A DNA stretch of 64,000 bases, from contig NZ_JAODUA010000004.1 of NCBI RefSeq assembly GCF_025399895.1, positions 248,001-312,000 of the forward strand. Reading direction: 5' to 3'. Origin of the DNA: Streptomyces sp. ASQP_92 (GTDB lineage: Bacteria > Actinomycetota > Actinomycetes > Streptomycetales > Streptomycetaceae). Of this stretch, positions 9,612-17,863 are shown in pieces. The notes under the pieces are model-generated. The model was not told the DNA's origin and made no database searches. It saw only the letters and a program-made list of their open reading frames with translations. The position numbers and the translations under genes are program-made. Within the stretch, counting starts at the first letter, position 1. Each line of letters begins with the position of its first letter.

Positions 9612-10217
9612 ATGCGCAAGATCATCGTTTGTACGTTCCTGACGCTCGACGGCGTCATGCAGGCACCGGGCGGTCCGGACGAGGACGCGGAGAGTGGCTT
9701 CGAGTACGGCGGCTGGCAGAAGGCGGTGTCCGACGACGAGGTCGGTGCGGGCATCGCCGGCTGGTACCAGCACTCGGACGCGATGCTGCTCGGCCGCAAG
9801 ACGTACGAGATCTTCGCGTCGTACTGGCCGAGCGCCGATCCCGGCAATCCGTTCACCGACCGGATGAACAGCACGCACAAGTACGTGGCTTCACGGACCC
9901 TGACGTCCGTCGAGTGGCAGAACTCCACCCTCCTTGAGGGCGAAGTCGTCGATGCCGTACGCACGTTGAAGGCGTCCGACGGAGGCAACATCAACGTCGT
10001 CGGCAGCGGCGACCTCGCCCAGACCCTGATGCGGCACGACCTCGTCGACGAGTACCGGCTGACCATCCACCCAGTGATCATCGGCACCGGCAAGCGGCTG
10101 TTCGCCGAGGGAGCGATCCCCACTGCGCTGGAGCCGGTCAGCGTCTCGACCACGAAGGGCGGCACCGTCCTCGGGGTCTATCGGCCGAGCGGCAAGCCCA
10201 CATACGACAGCTACTAA
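9612..10217 (+). CDS. Dihydrofolate reductase-like (RibD C-terminal type) protein
   Basis: A 201-residue cytoplasmic protein of the DHFR superfamily, closest to the RibD-C/YwjB-type reductases rather than true FolA. It starts MRKIIVCTFLTLDGVMQAPG, the family's first strand. It carries MLLGRKTYEIFASYW and the NADPH-binding INVVGSGDLAQTL, and ends with HPVIIGTGKRLF. ATG 9612 is preceded by AAAGGGAG. Members of this group are annotated as dihydrofolate reductase family proteins, but few have a known substrate. It appears monocistronic. Confidence 0.9.
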   Translation: MRKIIVCTFLTLDGVMQAPGGPDEDAESGFEYGGWQKAVSDDEVGAGIAGWYQHSDAMLLGRKTYEIFASYWPSADPGNPFTDRMNSTHKYVASRTLTSVEWQNSTLLEGEVVDAVRTLKASDGGNINVVGSGDLAQTLMRHDLVDEYRLTIHPVIIGTGKRLFAEGAIPTALEPVSVSTTKGGTVLGVYRPSGKPTYDSY

Positions 10218-10267
10218 TCGGGTACTGGCCGGGTACTGGCCTGGCGGCCGGACGCCGTCCTATTCAG

Positions 10268-10456
10268 TCAGGTCCGGCACCTGGCGCCACGCTTCGAACC
10301 TCCACAGGCCCACACCGCCTCCTGGCCATCGTCCTCCCCACCGCACTCCGGGCAGATCTCGAAGTCGGCCCGTTCCCCCAGCGTCCATCGGAAGCAGCAC
10401 GGGCACGCGACAAGGCCGCTCGCGGTGTCGGACGAGGAACTCGGAGACGGGTTCAT
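10268..10456 (-). pseudogene. Small CPCC-type cysteine-rich protein, probably truncated
   Basis: A 62-residue reading frame with ACPCCFRWTLGERADFEICP, then ECGGEDDGQ. This matches the start of the CPCC zinc-ribbon family (two CxxC pairs followed by WEDDGQ). In that family the protein then continues with an acidic stretch and a Gly-Pro-Asn segment; here it runs instead into a short unrelated tail (ACGGSKRGARCRT). There is no good ribosome site before ATG 10456, and upstream lies ATG-rich low-complexity DNA. I think the gene is damaged or has an altered 3' end. The role of CPCC proteins is unknown. Confidence 0.5.
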
Positions 10457-10521
10457 GAGGAGCCATGGGAACCATGTGGACTATGGGAGCCATGTGGGCC
10501 ATGTGGGCCATCATTCTGGTC
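10457..10521. repeat. ATG-rich low-complexity tract
   Basis: On both strands this tract repeats short units around CCATG(T)GGG/ACC. Examples on the + strand are GGGAACCATGTGGACTATGG and GAGCCATGTGGGCCATGTGG. It lies directly before the CPCC-like frame. In the minus frame ending at 10260 it would encode repeated Met-Ala-His/Pro. It looks like slippage-prone sequence rather than a gene. Confidence 0.6.
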
Positions 10522-10556
10522 CCGCGGATGATCCACGAGAATCGTTCTGGGCGTGG

Positions 10557-11015
10557 TCACCGGCGGCCCCAGGACTTCGCGGCAACCACGTGACTGTGGT
10601 TGTCGCGGAGAGTGGCGGTGTCGCCGGCGTTGTTCCAGACGTAGTCTCGGCGCCCCTGGTAGACGTCGCGGGCGCTGTCCCGGCCGATTCCGGTGTGGAC
10701 GCGCACCGATTGGTGGGCGGCCAGGCGCAGGTCGCGGAACGTGTAGGTGTGCCGCGAGCGGTCCGTCAGGGTCCATGCCTTCAGGTTCACCGCGCCCCGG
10801 CCGGTGTTGGTGACGGTGACCCATTCCGCGTTGAGGCTGCGCTGGGAGCGGTCGTCCTTGCCGGGGCTGTCGTACTGGATCACCCCGAGCACGATGGGCG
10901 AGCGCGGAACGGAGGCCTTGGCCAGGGCGGCGGCCGGGTGGGCGGTGGCCCCGGCCAGGCCGGCAGCAGCCACGCTGAGAGCGGCGGCGATGCGGGTAAC
11001 GGTGCGAGACGACAT
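10557..11015 (-). CDS. Secreted lamin-tail-domain (LTD) protein
   Basis: A 152-residue protein. It begins with a Sec signal peptide (MSSRTVTRIAAALSVAAAGL, cleavage likely near HPAAALAKA). The rest matches the lamin-tail immunoglobulin-like fold: VIQYDSPG, NAEWVTVTNTG, VNLKAWTLTD, the RHTYTFRDLRLAAHQSVRVH strand pair and YVWNNAGDTATLRD. LTD proteins of Streptomyces are small extracellular proteins of unknown role. ATG 11015 has a GGGGGG ribosome site. The longer upstream frame has no coding character, so I rejected it. Confidence 0.88.
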   Translation of the reverse strand: MSSRTVTRIAAALSVAAAGLAGATAHPAAALAKASVPRSPIVLGVIQYDSPGKDDRSQRSLNAEWVTVTNTGRGAVNLKAWTLTDRSRHTYTFRDLRLAAHQSVRVHTGIGRDSARDVYQGRRDYVWNNAGDTATLRDNHSHVVAAKSWGRR

Positions 11016-11388
11016 GGAAGCCCCCCAATTCACGGCATCCCAACATGTGCGCGGGCAATGCCGGTTGGTGCGGAAGCCCGACCTGGTTCGGCCGGACACC
11101 CCACCATGGCGCCGACCCGTCGCCACCCGGGCGCAGAAGTTCACTGCGTAACAAAACGCGGGTTTTCGCACACCTTCAGCGATCACGGCGCACACGCCCC
11201 GGCGTGAGGAACCCCGTGGTGCGCCCTTGAGTGGTGTCCCAGGAGCAGAGGACAGACCACCCGCCGGTCGGGGCCCGCTCGGGGCCCGACCGGGCTGCCC
11301 CAGAAAGAAGTTGAGGGGGGTGTTAGTCTCGCCTGCCGGTTCTGGCGACGCGCGGGACGGGTAGTTCGAGTGACGGGGGTAGTACGAC
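11016..11388. other. Divergent intergenic region with a GC-rich hairpin
   Basis: This 373-bp region holds the promoters of the LTD gene and of the rightward calpain operon. A stem-loop (CCGGTCGGG at 11264-11272 pairing with 11285-11293, with further inner pairing) lies about 95 bp upstream of the operon. A T/G-rich segment follows at about 11309-11330. No gene is visible. Confidence 0.45.
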
Positions 11389-11733
11389 GTGGGGCGACCT
11401 GACGATCCGCCGGGGGAAACCCCGGCGCAGTTGAAGAAGCGCGCCGGTGACCTGCGCGAGTGTGCGCGTAAGGCCCGCGAGCTCGCCAAGCGGCTCGGTC
11501 CGCTCCTGGACGCCTCGGCGAAGAAGGCGGCGCAGCCCGATCCGGCGATCTGGCGGGGCCCGTTCGCCACCCAGTCGACGGGCACCTTGGTGAACCGCAA
11601 GGGTTCCGTCAACCAGATGGCGTCCGCGCTGCTCCAGGACGCGGGCCGCTGGGAGGCCGAGGCCAACAGCCTGGACGAGCAGGCGAAGGCGGCGGGCGCG
11701 AAGCCCAAGTCAGGGGCGGGGGCAGGCAATTGA
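11389..11733 (+). CDS. Small helical protein, possible ESX/WXG100-like partner
   Basis: A 114-residue protein without signal peptide. It is almost wholly helical, with a Lys/Ala/Arg-rich first helix (TPAQLKKRAGDLRECARKAR) and a second long helix (NQMASALLQDAGRWEAEANS). A central IWRGPFA holds the only Trp-x-Gly-like turn. Size and two-helix layout resemble WXG100/EspC-type ESX substrates, but the match is weak. It starts with GTG and is followed after 64 bp by the calpain-like protease gene. That gene's N terminus has a similar two-helix look, so the two may be partners. No ESX core genes lie in the window. Confidence 0.6.
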   Translation: MGRPDDPPGETPAQLKKRAGDLRECARKARELAKRLGPLLDASAKKAAQPDPAIWRGPFATQSTGTLVNRKGSVNQMASALLQDAGRWEAEANSLDEQAKAAGAKPKSGAGAGN

Positions 11734-11760
11734 CCAGCCCCCTCGGCCCCATACCTTCCG

Positions 11761-11787
11761 TACCCGGAGTACCCGGAGTACCCGGAG
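11761..11787. repeat. Three tandem copies of TACCCGGAG
   Basis: A perfect 9-bp triplet repeat ends ten bases before the ATG of the calpain-like gene. The GGAG in the last copy could act as the ribosome site, so copy-number change would alter the spacing of the leader. Confidence 0.85.
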
Positions 11788-11797
11788 CGGTGGCCCG

Positions 11798-13312
11798 ATG
11801 ACCGACTTCCGCGGCTTCGACACCGCCGAGATACGCACCCTCGCCTCCAGCCTGCGCAAGCAGGGCGATGACGCGCGGGGTCTCCACAAGGACCTGGCCT
11901 GGCTCCTCACCGAGGCGCAGCAGCTCCTGAATGGCAAGCCCGCCACCACGGACCCGCTGCTGAGCCCCTTGGTCGGGCAGGTCTTCACCTTCCCGTTCTT
12001 CGGCGGGCCCTCGTCCCTGCCGGGTGTGCTCGGTGGCGAGTTGGGCGACATGGCGGACTCGATGGAGCGACGCAGCAAGCAGCTGGACGAGGTCAAGGTC
12101 CTCATCGAGCACGGGTACGCCGTCGACCCCGCACTCCTCTTCGCCGACGAGGACGCTCCCAACGAGAAGGACATCACCGACGCGCTGAAGAAGTTCCACG
12201 AACTGGACGGGAAGGATTTCGGCACCAACGGCAACCGCGACGACCTGCGGAAGGTCCGCAGGATGCTGGAAGGCATGTCGGCCGCCGAACTGGACGCCTT
12301 CTTCGACAAGGTCCCCGAGGCCGACCTCAAGCGCTACAACGACCTGGTGAACGACACGGACGACAGCGGTTGGAAGTGGTGGGACGAGAACGGCCTCCCC
12401 GAGGGCGAGCGCCGCGACCACTTCAGCTCGATCCTGGCCAAGCTGGGCCCCTCGCACTGGGCGAAGGCGCAGGCCGCGTTCCCCGGGATGCAGCCGGGCT
12501 TCGACACCACGGACGCCTATCTGGACGGCCAGAACGCGCAGAACGGCGAACAGGCCAAGGGCATGCACTGGGGCGTCCCCAGAGAACCGCTGTTCGCTCC
12601 GGGCAGCGACGGCAAGGAGATCACGGCCTCCGACATCAAGCAGGGGCGTTTCGCCGACTGCTGGTACATCGCGTCGGTGACCTCGACCGCCCAGGTGAAC
12701 CCGCAGTTCATCCGGGACGGCATCGTCCAGAACGCGAACGGCACGGTGAACGTGCGCATCTGGGACAAGGACGGCAACAAGCGCTGGGTGACCGTCACGC
12801 CCGACCTGCCACTGGACAAGAACGGCAACGTGATGGGTGCCTCGGCCAACGGTTCGACCTGGCCGGCGTACTACGAGAAGGCGTTCGCCCTCGTGTACGG
12901 GGGCGACGACGGCGGCGCACCGGACGGCAAGGGCGGGAACAAGAAGTACGACCGTGCGGAGCACGGGACGTACGGGGCGACCGAGTGGGACAACACGGAC
13001 AAGGCGCCGCCGTATGTGACGGGACATGACTCGGACGGCATCAGCAACAACGTTCCGGCGCTCCGCAAGAGCTTCGAATCCGGCCATCCGATCATCGTGG
13101 CCACCGGCAGTGGCGACGATGCCAAGAAGCAGGGCAAGAACCTGTGGGGGGACACGTTCTCGACCCGGCACGTGTATTACGTGAAGGGCTTCCAGGGCGA
13201 CAACATCGTCCTCGGCAATCCGTGGGGCCCGCCCAACCCGGACATCGTGGCCACGCCGGAGCAGTACAAGAAGTTCTTCAACAGTCCGCAGGCCCTGGAG
13301 GTTCCCAAGTGA
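11798..13312 (+). CDS. Calpain-family (C2) cysteine protease with helical N-terminal region
   Basis: A 504-residue protein. Residues 1-110 are helical (TDFRGFDTAEIRTLASSLRK) with a WXG100-like feel. From about residue 270 there is a calpain catalytic core: GRFADCWYIAS with nucleophile Cys288, His458 in TRHVYYVKGF, and Asn474 in VLGNPWGPP. The triad order and spacing fit peptidase family C2. The central TWPAYYEKAFALVYGG block is also typical. There is no Sec signal and no obvious calcium-binding domain. It is coupled to the following lipoprotein gene by a 4-nt overlap (GTGA). Possible roles are an exported effector protease or envelope maturation. The whole operon (11389-14097) should be considered together. 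Confidence 0.88.
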   Translation: MTDFRGFDTAEIRTLASSLRKQGDDARGLHKDLAWLLTEAQQLLNGKPATTDPLLSPLVGQVFTFPFFGGPSSLPGVLGGELGDMADSMERRSKQLDEVKVLIEHGYAVDPALLFADEDAPNEKDITDALKKFHELDGKDFGTNGNRDDLRKVRRMLEGMSAAELDAFFDKVPEADLKRYNDLVNDTDDSGWKWWDENGLPEGERRDHFSSILAKLGPSHWAKAQAAFPGMQPGFDTTDAYLDGQNAQNGEQAKGMHWGVPREPLFAPGSDGKEITASDIKQGRFADCWYIASVTSTAQVNPQFIRDGIVQNANGTVNVRIWDKDGNKRWVTVTPDLPLDKNGNVMGASANGSTWPAYYEKAFALVYGGDDGGAPDGKGGNKKYDRAEHGTYGATEWDNTDKAPPYVTGHDSDGISNNVPALRKSFESGHPIIVATGSGDDAKKQGKNLWGDTFSTRHVYYVKGFQGDNIVLGNPWGPPNPDIVATPEQYKKFFNSPQALEVPK

Positions 13313-14097
13313 CAGCAGCCGTACGTTCCGCGCGTGCCGCCGTGTTGGCGGGATGCGTGGTGATGCTGGCGGCGGGCTGTGGCGGCGCATCCGGGTCGGC
13401 CGACTCTTCGGCCACGAAGTCGTCGATGTCCTCGCCGCCCAGCCACACCCCCGCTCCCCCGGCCGACAAGGGCCCCCAGTGTGAAGGCGCCGCGACCGCC
13501 AAGGGCCTGCACGTCCTGCGCGGCGGCTCGGAGGCGCTGCCCGGCGGGGCCGGTCCGGTGCTGTACAAGGAGGGCGGCTCGGACGGTACGCACCGTACGG
13601 CGACCCTGACCAACGGCACGGGCTCCGGCACCGCGCAGTCAGGGACCGAGTCCTGGCCGGTACGGACCGGCCAGTCCCTCGCAGTGCGCGGCAAGGCCTT
13701 CACCGTCTCCCAGATCTGCACCTACCGGGTCGTACTCACACCGAAGGACGGGACCACCGTGACCCAACCGCCCGTGCCCAACGCCGTGGACCCGCACTGG
13801 CCCGACCTGACGGACGGCCGTCTGCGTCTGCGCTGGCATGTCCCGAACACTGAGATCCACGGCGCGATCAGCGCGGTCCTCAAGGACGTCGCCGCCGACC
13901 CGGCCCGCGCCGACATCGCCGTCACGAGCCGCGCGGGTGGTGGCGCCAGTTACACGGACGCGCGCGTCGGCGACACCCTCGAATTCGCCGGCCGCCTTTG
14001 GAAGTTGACCGCGATCGACACGGGCGACGGCAATCCTTCGGGCGCGAACCCCAACTCGGGTTACGTGGACCTCCAGTTGATCGGCCCCTCCAGCTGA
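13309..14097 (+). CDS. Lipoprotein coupled to calpain-like protease
   Basis: A 262-residue protein with a lipoprotein signal (hydrophobic stretch then VMLAAGCGG, acylated Cys at about residue 24) and a Ser/Pro-rich tether. Two later parts look beta-rich (GTVLYKEGGSDGTHRTATL-like strands, and YTDARVGDTLEFAGRLWKLT). I recognise no family. The GTG start overlaps the protease stop, so the two are translated together. This suggests a surface anchor, inhibitor, or immunity-like partner for the protease. That is inference from context only. Confidence 0.8.
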   Translation: MTAAVRSARAAVLAGCVVMLAAGCGGASGSADSSATKSSMSSPPSHTPAPPADKGPQCEGAATAKGLHVLRGGSEALPGGAGPVLYKEGGSDGTHRTATLTNGTGSGTAQSGTESWPVRTGQSLAVRGKAFTVSQICTYRVVLTPKDGTTVTQPPVPNAVDPHWPDLTDGRLRLRWHVPNTEIHGAISAVLKDVAADPARADIAVTSRAGGGASYTDARVGDTLEFAGRLWKLTAIDTGDGNPSGANPNSGYVDLQLIGPSS

Positions 14098-14240
14098 CGT
14101 CCCGGATAACGGTTGGCGTGGTGCGGCCCCGACCTGCTGTTGTTGCGGTGAGCGGAACAGGTGCGCCCCGCTGTCCCGCTCACCGGAGACAGCCGCCGTC
14201 CTGGCGCGCCCGGAAATCCGCTGATCGGCTCGGAGGTCTC

Positions 14241-14612
14241 ATGCCCCTGTCCATGGAATTGGTCGCGATAACGCTGGACTGCGCTGATCCGTTGGCTCTG
14301 GCGGCCTTCTATCAGCAGGCCACCGGCTTTGAGCCGCACCCCAAGTCGGATGCGGAGTTCGCCGGTCTCAACCGTGAGGACGGGCTCTTCATGGGTTTCC
14401 AGCGGGTCGAGGACTACCGGCCTCCGACTTGGCCGGGCAAGACCACTCCCCAGCAGCTTCACATCTGCTTCAAGGTCGCGGAGAGCCTGGACGAGGCCGA
14501 GGCCCGGCTGCTGGAGCTGGGTGCGGGCAAGCCCGACCACCAGCCGGACGAGGACACCTTGCGGGTCCTCACCGACCCTGCCGGGCATCCCTTCTGCATC
14601 GTCACACGCTGA
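14241..14612 (+). CDS. VOC (glyoxalase/bleomycin-resistance) family protein
   Basis: A 123-residue soluble protein with one vicinal-oxygen-chelate module pair: VAITLDCADPLALAAFYQQA at the start, QLHICFKVAESLDEAEARL in the middle and VLTDPAGHPFCIVTR at the end. The Streptomyces group with this ending is usually annotated glyoxalase-like or VOC protein without known substrate. ATG 14241 has GGAGG at 14232-14236. It is transcribed alone towards the esterase gene. Confidence 0.88.
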   Translation: MPLSMELVAITLDCADPLALAAFYQQATGFEPHPKSDAEFAGLNREDGLFMGFQRVEDYRPPTWPGKTTPQQLHICFKVAESLDEAEARLLELGAGKPDHQPDEDTLRVLTDPAGHPFCIVTR

Positions 14613-14769
14613 CTCACGTACTCGCCGCAGAGGGACGGGGCGGACGCCAACGCACGGGCTGACGCCCCGGCCGATGCTGATGAACGGGGCGCCGAGTGAG
14701 AGCGGTGGTCGGGTGCCGTGCCTGCTGCGATGTCACCACGCCAGAGCCCCCGTTGCGGTGTCAGCGGTG

Positions 14770-15669
14770 TCAGACCCTGGAGAGATGCTGGGTGAGGAAG
14801 TGGGCCGCGCGGTCGAGGGCCTGATCGGCTTCGTCGAGGGTGCCGGCGAAGCACTGGAAGACGTGGGGGGCGTCGGCGGTGACGTCGAGGATGACGTTCA
14901 CTCCCGCCTGCTGGGCGCGGGCGGCGAGGCGGGTGGAGTCGTCGAGCAGGACCTCGTTGGCCCCGACCTGGATGAGCAGCGGGGGGAAGCCGGTCAGGTC
15001 GGCCGACACGGCGGGGCTGAGCAGGGGCTGCGAGGGATCCTGACCCGCGAGGTACATGGCGCCGGTGTGTTCCAGGGCGGCCTTGGTGAAGATCGGGTCG
15101 ATCCCCTCCTTGGTCGTCATGCTCTCTCCGGTACGGGTGGAGTCCACACCCGGGGAGAACGCGACGATCGCGGCGGGCAGCGGGAGGCCCGCGTCGCGGG
15201 CGGCGAGGGCCGTGGTGATGGTGAAGCCACCGCCGGCGGAGTCCCCGACGAAGGCGATGGCCGACGGGTCCAGACCGCTGTCGAGAAGGGCGCGATAAGC
15301 GCTCAGGTTGTCCTCCAGGCCGGCCGGGAAGGGATGCTCGGGGGCCAGGCGGTAGTCCACCGAGTAGGCGGCGAATCCGGTCCTGGAGACGAGCTGCCCG
15401 GTCAGCGACAGCGCGGTGCGGGGGGAGCCGAAAACGAAGCCGCCGCCATGGAAGTACAGGATCGTGCCCGGGCGCTCCCCCGCGTCCGGCTCGACGTGCA
15501 GGGCGGGGCGGCCGCCGAGGGCCGTCTCGGTGGTGCGGATGTCGTCCGGCACGATCATCTGCGCCATGAGCGCCCGGAACCCCGCGCGCAGTTCCTCAGG
15601 GGATCGTTGGCCCTCGGGGCGGGGCCGGCGGAGTATCGCGTCGACCTTGGCGAGCTGTTCCTTGCTCAT
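14770..15669 (-). CDS. Alpha/beta-hydrolase esterase/lipase, HSL family
   Basis: A 299-residue cytoplasmic esterase of the hormone-sensitive-lipase group. The oxyanion motif HGGGFVFGS and the nucleophile elbow GDSAGGG are clear. The acidic residue lies in the QVGANEVLLDDS block and the catalytic His in APHVFQ. These enzymes hydrolyse short-chain acyl esters. It is divergent from a marR gene with a shared 45-bp promoter gap containing a perfect palindrome. The esterase is therefore very likely a target of that regulator. Confidence 0.93.
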   Translation of the reverse strand: MSKEQLAKVDAILRRPRPEGQRSPEELRAGFRALMAQMIVPDDIRTTETALGGRPALHVEPDAGERPGTILYFHGGGFVFGSPRTALSLTGQLVSRTGFAAYSVDYRLAPEHPFPAGLEDNLSAYRALLDSGLDPSAIAFVGDSAGGGFTITTALAARDAGLPLPAAIVAFSPGVDSTRTGESMTTKEGIDPIFTKAALEHTGAMYLAGQDPSQPLLSPAVSADLTGFPPLLIQVGANEVLLDDSTRLAARAQQAGVNVILDVTADAPHVFQCFAGTLDEADQALDRAAHFLTQHLSRV

Positions 15670-15705
15670 GAGTCTCTCTCCCGTCGCAGTACCTGTCGTC
15701 TACAC

Positions 15706-15723
15706 TATATGCCGTGGCATATA
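15706..15723. promoter_or_regulatory. Probable MarR operator overlapping the marR start codon
   Basis: The 18-bp sequence TATATGCCGTGGCATATA has perfect 8-bp arms around GT. It covers the GTG start of the marR gene and lies 37 bp from the esterase start, so one bound dimer could block both genes. Confidence 0.75.
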
Positions 15724-16190
15724 CAGAATCAGATGACACCATCGACCTCCAGGGATTTTTCGCCGACCTCGTCCGCTGCGAGACACGGCTGTACAACGCG
15801 CTGAACGTCCGCCTGCGCGAGCGGCACGGGATCGTCACGTCGCAGTACGAGTTCCTGCGCTTCCTGCGGGAGCACCCCGGTGCCCGAGTCGCCGACCTCG
15901 CCACGGAGTTCGCCATCGGCGTCGGCGCGACCAGTAAAAGCGCCGACCGCCTGGAAGCGCGGGGATGGGTCGTCCGTCAGGCCAACCCGGCGGACCGCAG
16001 GTCCCACCTGCTGGCCCTCACCGAGAAGGGTTCGCGCCTGCTCGCCGTGGCCGAGGACACCTTCACCGCGGGCCTGGGCGAGCTGCTCGCAAGCGCCCTC
16101 GCCCCATCGGCGACGGCCGCCACGGCCCGGACTCTGTCCCACCTGCGCTCCGTCCTCGAACGCGACCGGATCGGCAACCCCACGGGCTGA
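15714..16190 (+). CDS. MarR-family transcriptional regulator
   Basis: A 158-residue winged-helix regulator. Helix alpha-1 and the dimer region come first, then the recognition segment (VADLATEFAIGVGATSKSAD) and the wing (NPADRRSHLLALTEKG), both typical of MarR. The GTG start lies inside the palindrome at 15706-15723. No ribosome site can be seen upstream, so the message may be leaderless. It probably represses itself and the divergent esterase, with release by a small phenolic or ester ligand. Confidence 0.92.
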   Translation: MAYTESDDTIDLQGFFADLVRCETRLYNALNVRLRERHGIVTSQYEFLRFLREHPGARVADLATEFAIGVGATSKSADRLEARGWVVRQANPADRRSHLLALTEKGSRLLAVAEDTFTAGLGELLASALAPSATAATARTLSHLRSVLERDRIGNPTG

Positions 16191-16278
16191 ACCAGACGCC
16201 GGGGGCGGCACGTTGGCGAGAAGCGGGCGTGTCACAGCGGGCTGTGCTGGAGCGCGCCTGTCACGCCCCCACCTCCGG

Positions 16279-17763
16279 TCAGGCGACCTCCGCAGGGGCG
16301 GGTTCCTCGGCGGGGTGCTCCTCGACGGCGTGGGAGTGGGTGAGGCTCAGCGCGCCGCCGGCCGAGATCAGTCCGACGACGACGGCCAGCAGGGCGTAAG
16401 TGATCCGTTCGCCGTGGAAGAAGGACGCGACGAGGCCGCTGTCCCACGTTCCGGCGGGCAGCTGCGTGGTGACCAGGGCGGCGATGAGCGTGCCCACGAC
16501 GGCGGTGCCGACGCTGGAACCGACTTCCTGGGCCGTGTCGTTGAGGGCGGCACCGAGCGAGGTGCGGTTGCTCGGCATCGCGTCGACGAGCGCGACGGCG
16601 CAGATCGTCATGACGGTGCGCAGGCCCACGGTCATGACGACCATGCAGCCCGCGATGGCGGCATACCCGTGGTCGACGCCCCACGAGAGACCGGCCAGCG
16701 CCCCGGCCAGGCAGGCCGCGCCCACGAGACAGGCGATGCGGTGGCCGAACCGGCGCGCGAGCCACTCGGACAGAGGCGTCGCGGTCAACATGGTCACGAT
16801 GATCGGCAGGTTGGCCAGACCGGCCCGCACAGGGCTCCATCCGTAGGCGTACTGGAAGTGCAGGATCAGCCCGAACATGACGCTGGCCATCGCGATGGAC
16901 GTGCCGATCTGCGCGATGACGGCGCCGCGGACGGTGCCGTTGCCGAACACCTTCAAGTCCAGCATGGGCGCAGCGCTTCGCCGTTCATGCCGTACGAACG
17001 CGATCGCGGCGGCGACAGCGCCGATGATGGACGCGAGGGTGAGCGCGGACAGCCAGCCGTGCTCGACACCGCTGGTCAGGGAGTAACAGGCGAGCCCGAT
17101 CGTGGCGACGCTCAGGACGGCGCCCGGCAGGTCGAGCGCGTCCTTGGTGAGGTCCTGCGGCCGGTCGGCCGGGACGCCGAGCCGGACGCCGATGCACGCG
17201 ATCAGCGCGATCGGGGCGTTGACGACCAGCAGCCACTCCCAGCGCGCGTGGGCCAGTGCGGTCCCGCCGAGCAGGGGCCCGAGGACGAAGCCGGACATGC
17301 CGACGATGATCATCACCGTCATGGCGCGCATCCGCAGAGCCTTGTCGTCGAACAGCCGGAAGACCAGTGAGTTCGTGATCGGGGCCATCGCGGCGGCGGC
17401 TATGCCGAGTGCGGCCCGCAGGGCGATGAGCTCGCCGGCCGTGGTCACCAGGACGACGCACAGACTCAGCGAGCCGAACACGGCGAGGCCGATCAGCAGT
17501 ACTCGACGGCGTCCGAGCCGGTCGGCCAGCGATCCCGCGGTGAGCAGCAGACCACCGAAGGTCAGCGAGTACGCACCGGTGACCCACTGGAGTGCGGTCG
17601 TTCCGCTGCCGAGGTCGCGGCCGATGGTGGGCAGCGCGATCGACAGCAGGGTGTTGTCGACCATCTCGACGAAAAAGGCCAGGCAGAGGGCGGCCAGGGG
17701 AATCCACGCCGCGCGCAGGGAGGGATAGGCCCGTGAGGTGGTTGGAGGCGGGGCTGTGGTCAT
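16279..17763 (-). CDS. MFS drug-efflux transporter, DHA2 (EmrB/QacA) family
   Basis: A 494-residue protein with about 14 hydrophobic segments. The MFS motif A loop GSLADRLGRRRVLLIG follows helix 2. Motif C-like Gly/Pro sequence is in helix 5 (IIVGMSGFVLGPLLGG). The N-terminal D1 motif is FFVEMVDNTLLSIALP. It should export hydrophobic cations or drugs by proton antiport. ATG 17763 has GAGAGGA upstream; a TTG 15 bases earlier is less likely. The divergent TetR gene and three operator-like sites in the shared 100-bp gap indicate substrate-induced control. Confidence 0.93.
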   Translation of the reverse strand: MTTAPPPTTSRAYPSLRAAWIPLAALCLAFFVEMVDNTLLSIALPTIGRDLGSGTTALQWVTGAYSLTFGGLLLTAGSLADRLGRRRVLLIGLAVFGSLSLCVVLVTTAGELIALRAALGIAAAAMAPITNSLVFRLFDDKALRMRAMTVMIIVGMSGFVLGPLLGGTALAHARWEWLLVVNAPIALIACIGVRLGVPADRPQDLTKDALDLPGAVLSVATIGLACYSLTSGVEHGWLSALTLASIIGAVAAAIAFVRHERRSAAPMLDLKVFGNGTVRGAVIAQIGTSIAMASVMFGLILHFQYAYGWSPVRAGLANLPIIVTMLTATPLSEWLARRFGHRIACLVGAACLAGALAGLSWGVDHGYAAIAGCMVVMTVGLRTVMTICAVALVDAMPSNRTSLGAALNDTAQEVGSSVGTAVVGTLIAALVTTQLPAGTWDSGLVASFFHGERITYALLAVVVGLISAGGALSLTHSHAVEEHPAEEPAPAEVA

Positions 17764-17777
17764 GGCGAGTCCTCTCA

Positions 17778-17837
17778 ATCGAACGCCGTTCGGCTATCGA
17801 ACAACGTACGATGAGCTACCATAGAACAAGGTTCGAT
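17778..17837. promoter_or_regulatory. Three TetR-operator-like inverted repeats
   Basis: Three 17-bp sites fit ATCGAAC-N3-GTTCGAT: 17778-17794, 17796-17812 and 17821-17837, with zero to three mismatches per site. Their centres are 18 and 25 bp apart. The first lies 14 bp upstream of the MFS start and the last 26 bp upstream of the tetR start. Confidence 0.8.
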
Positions 17838-17863
17838 ACGATGCAAAGGGCGAGGGAGAAGCG

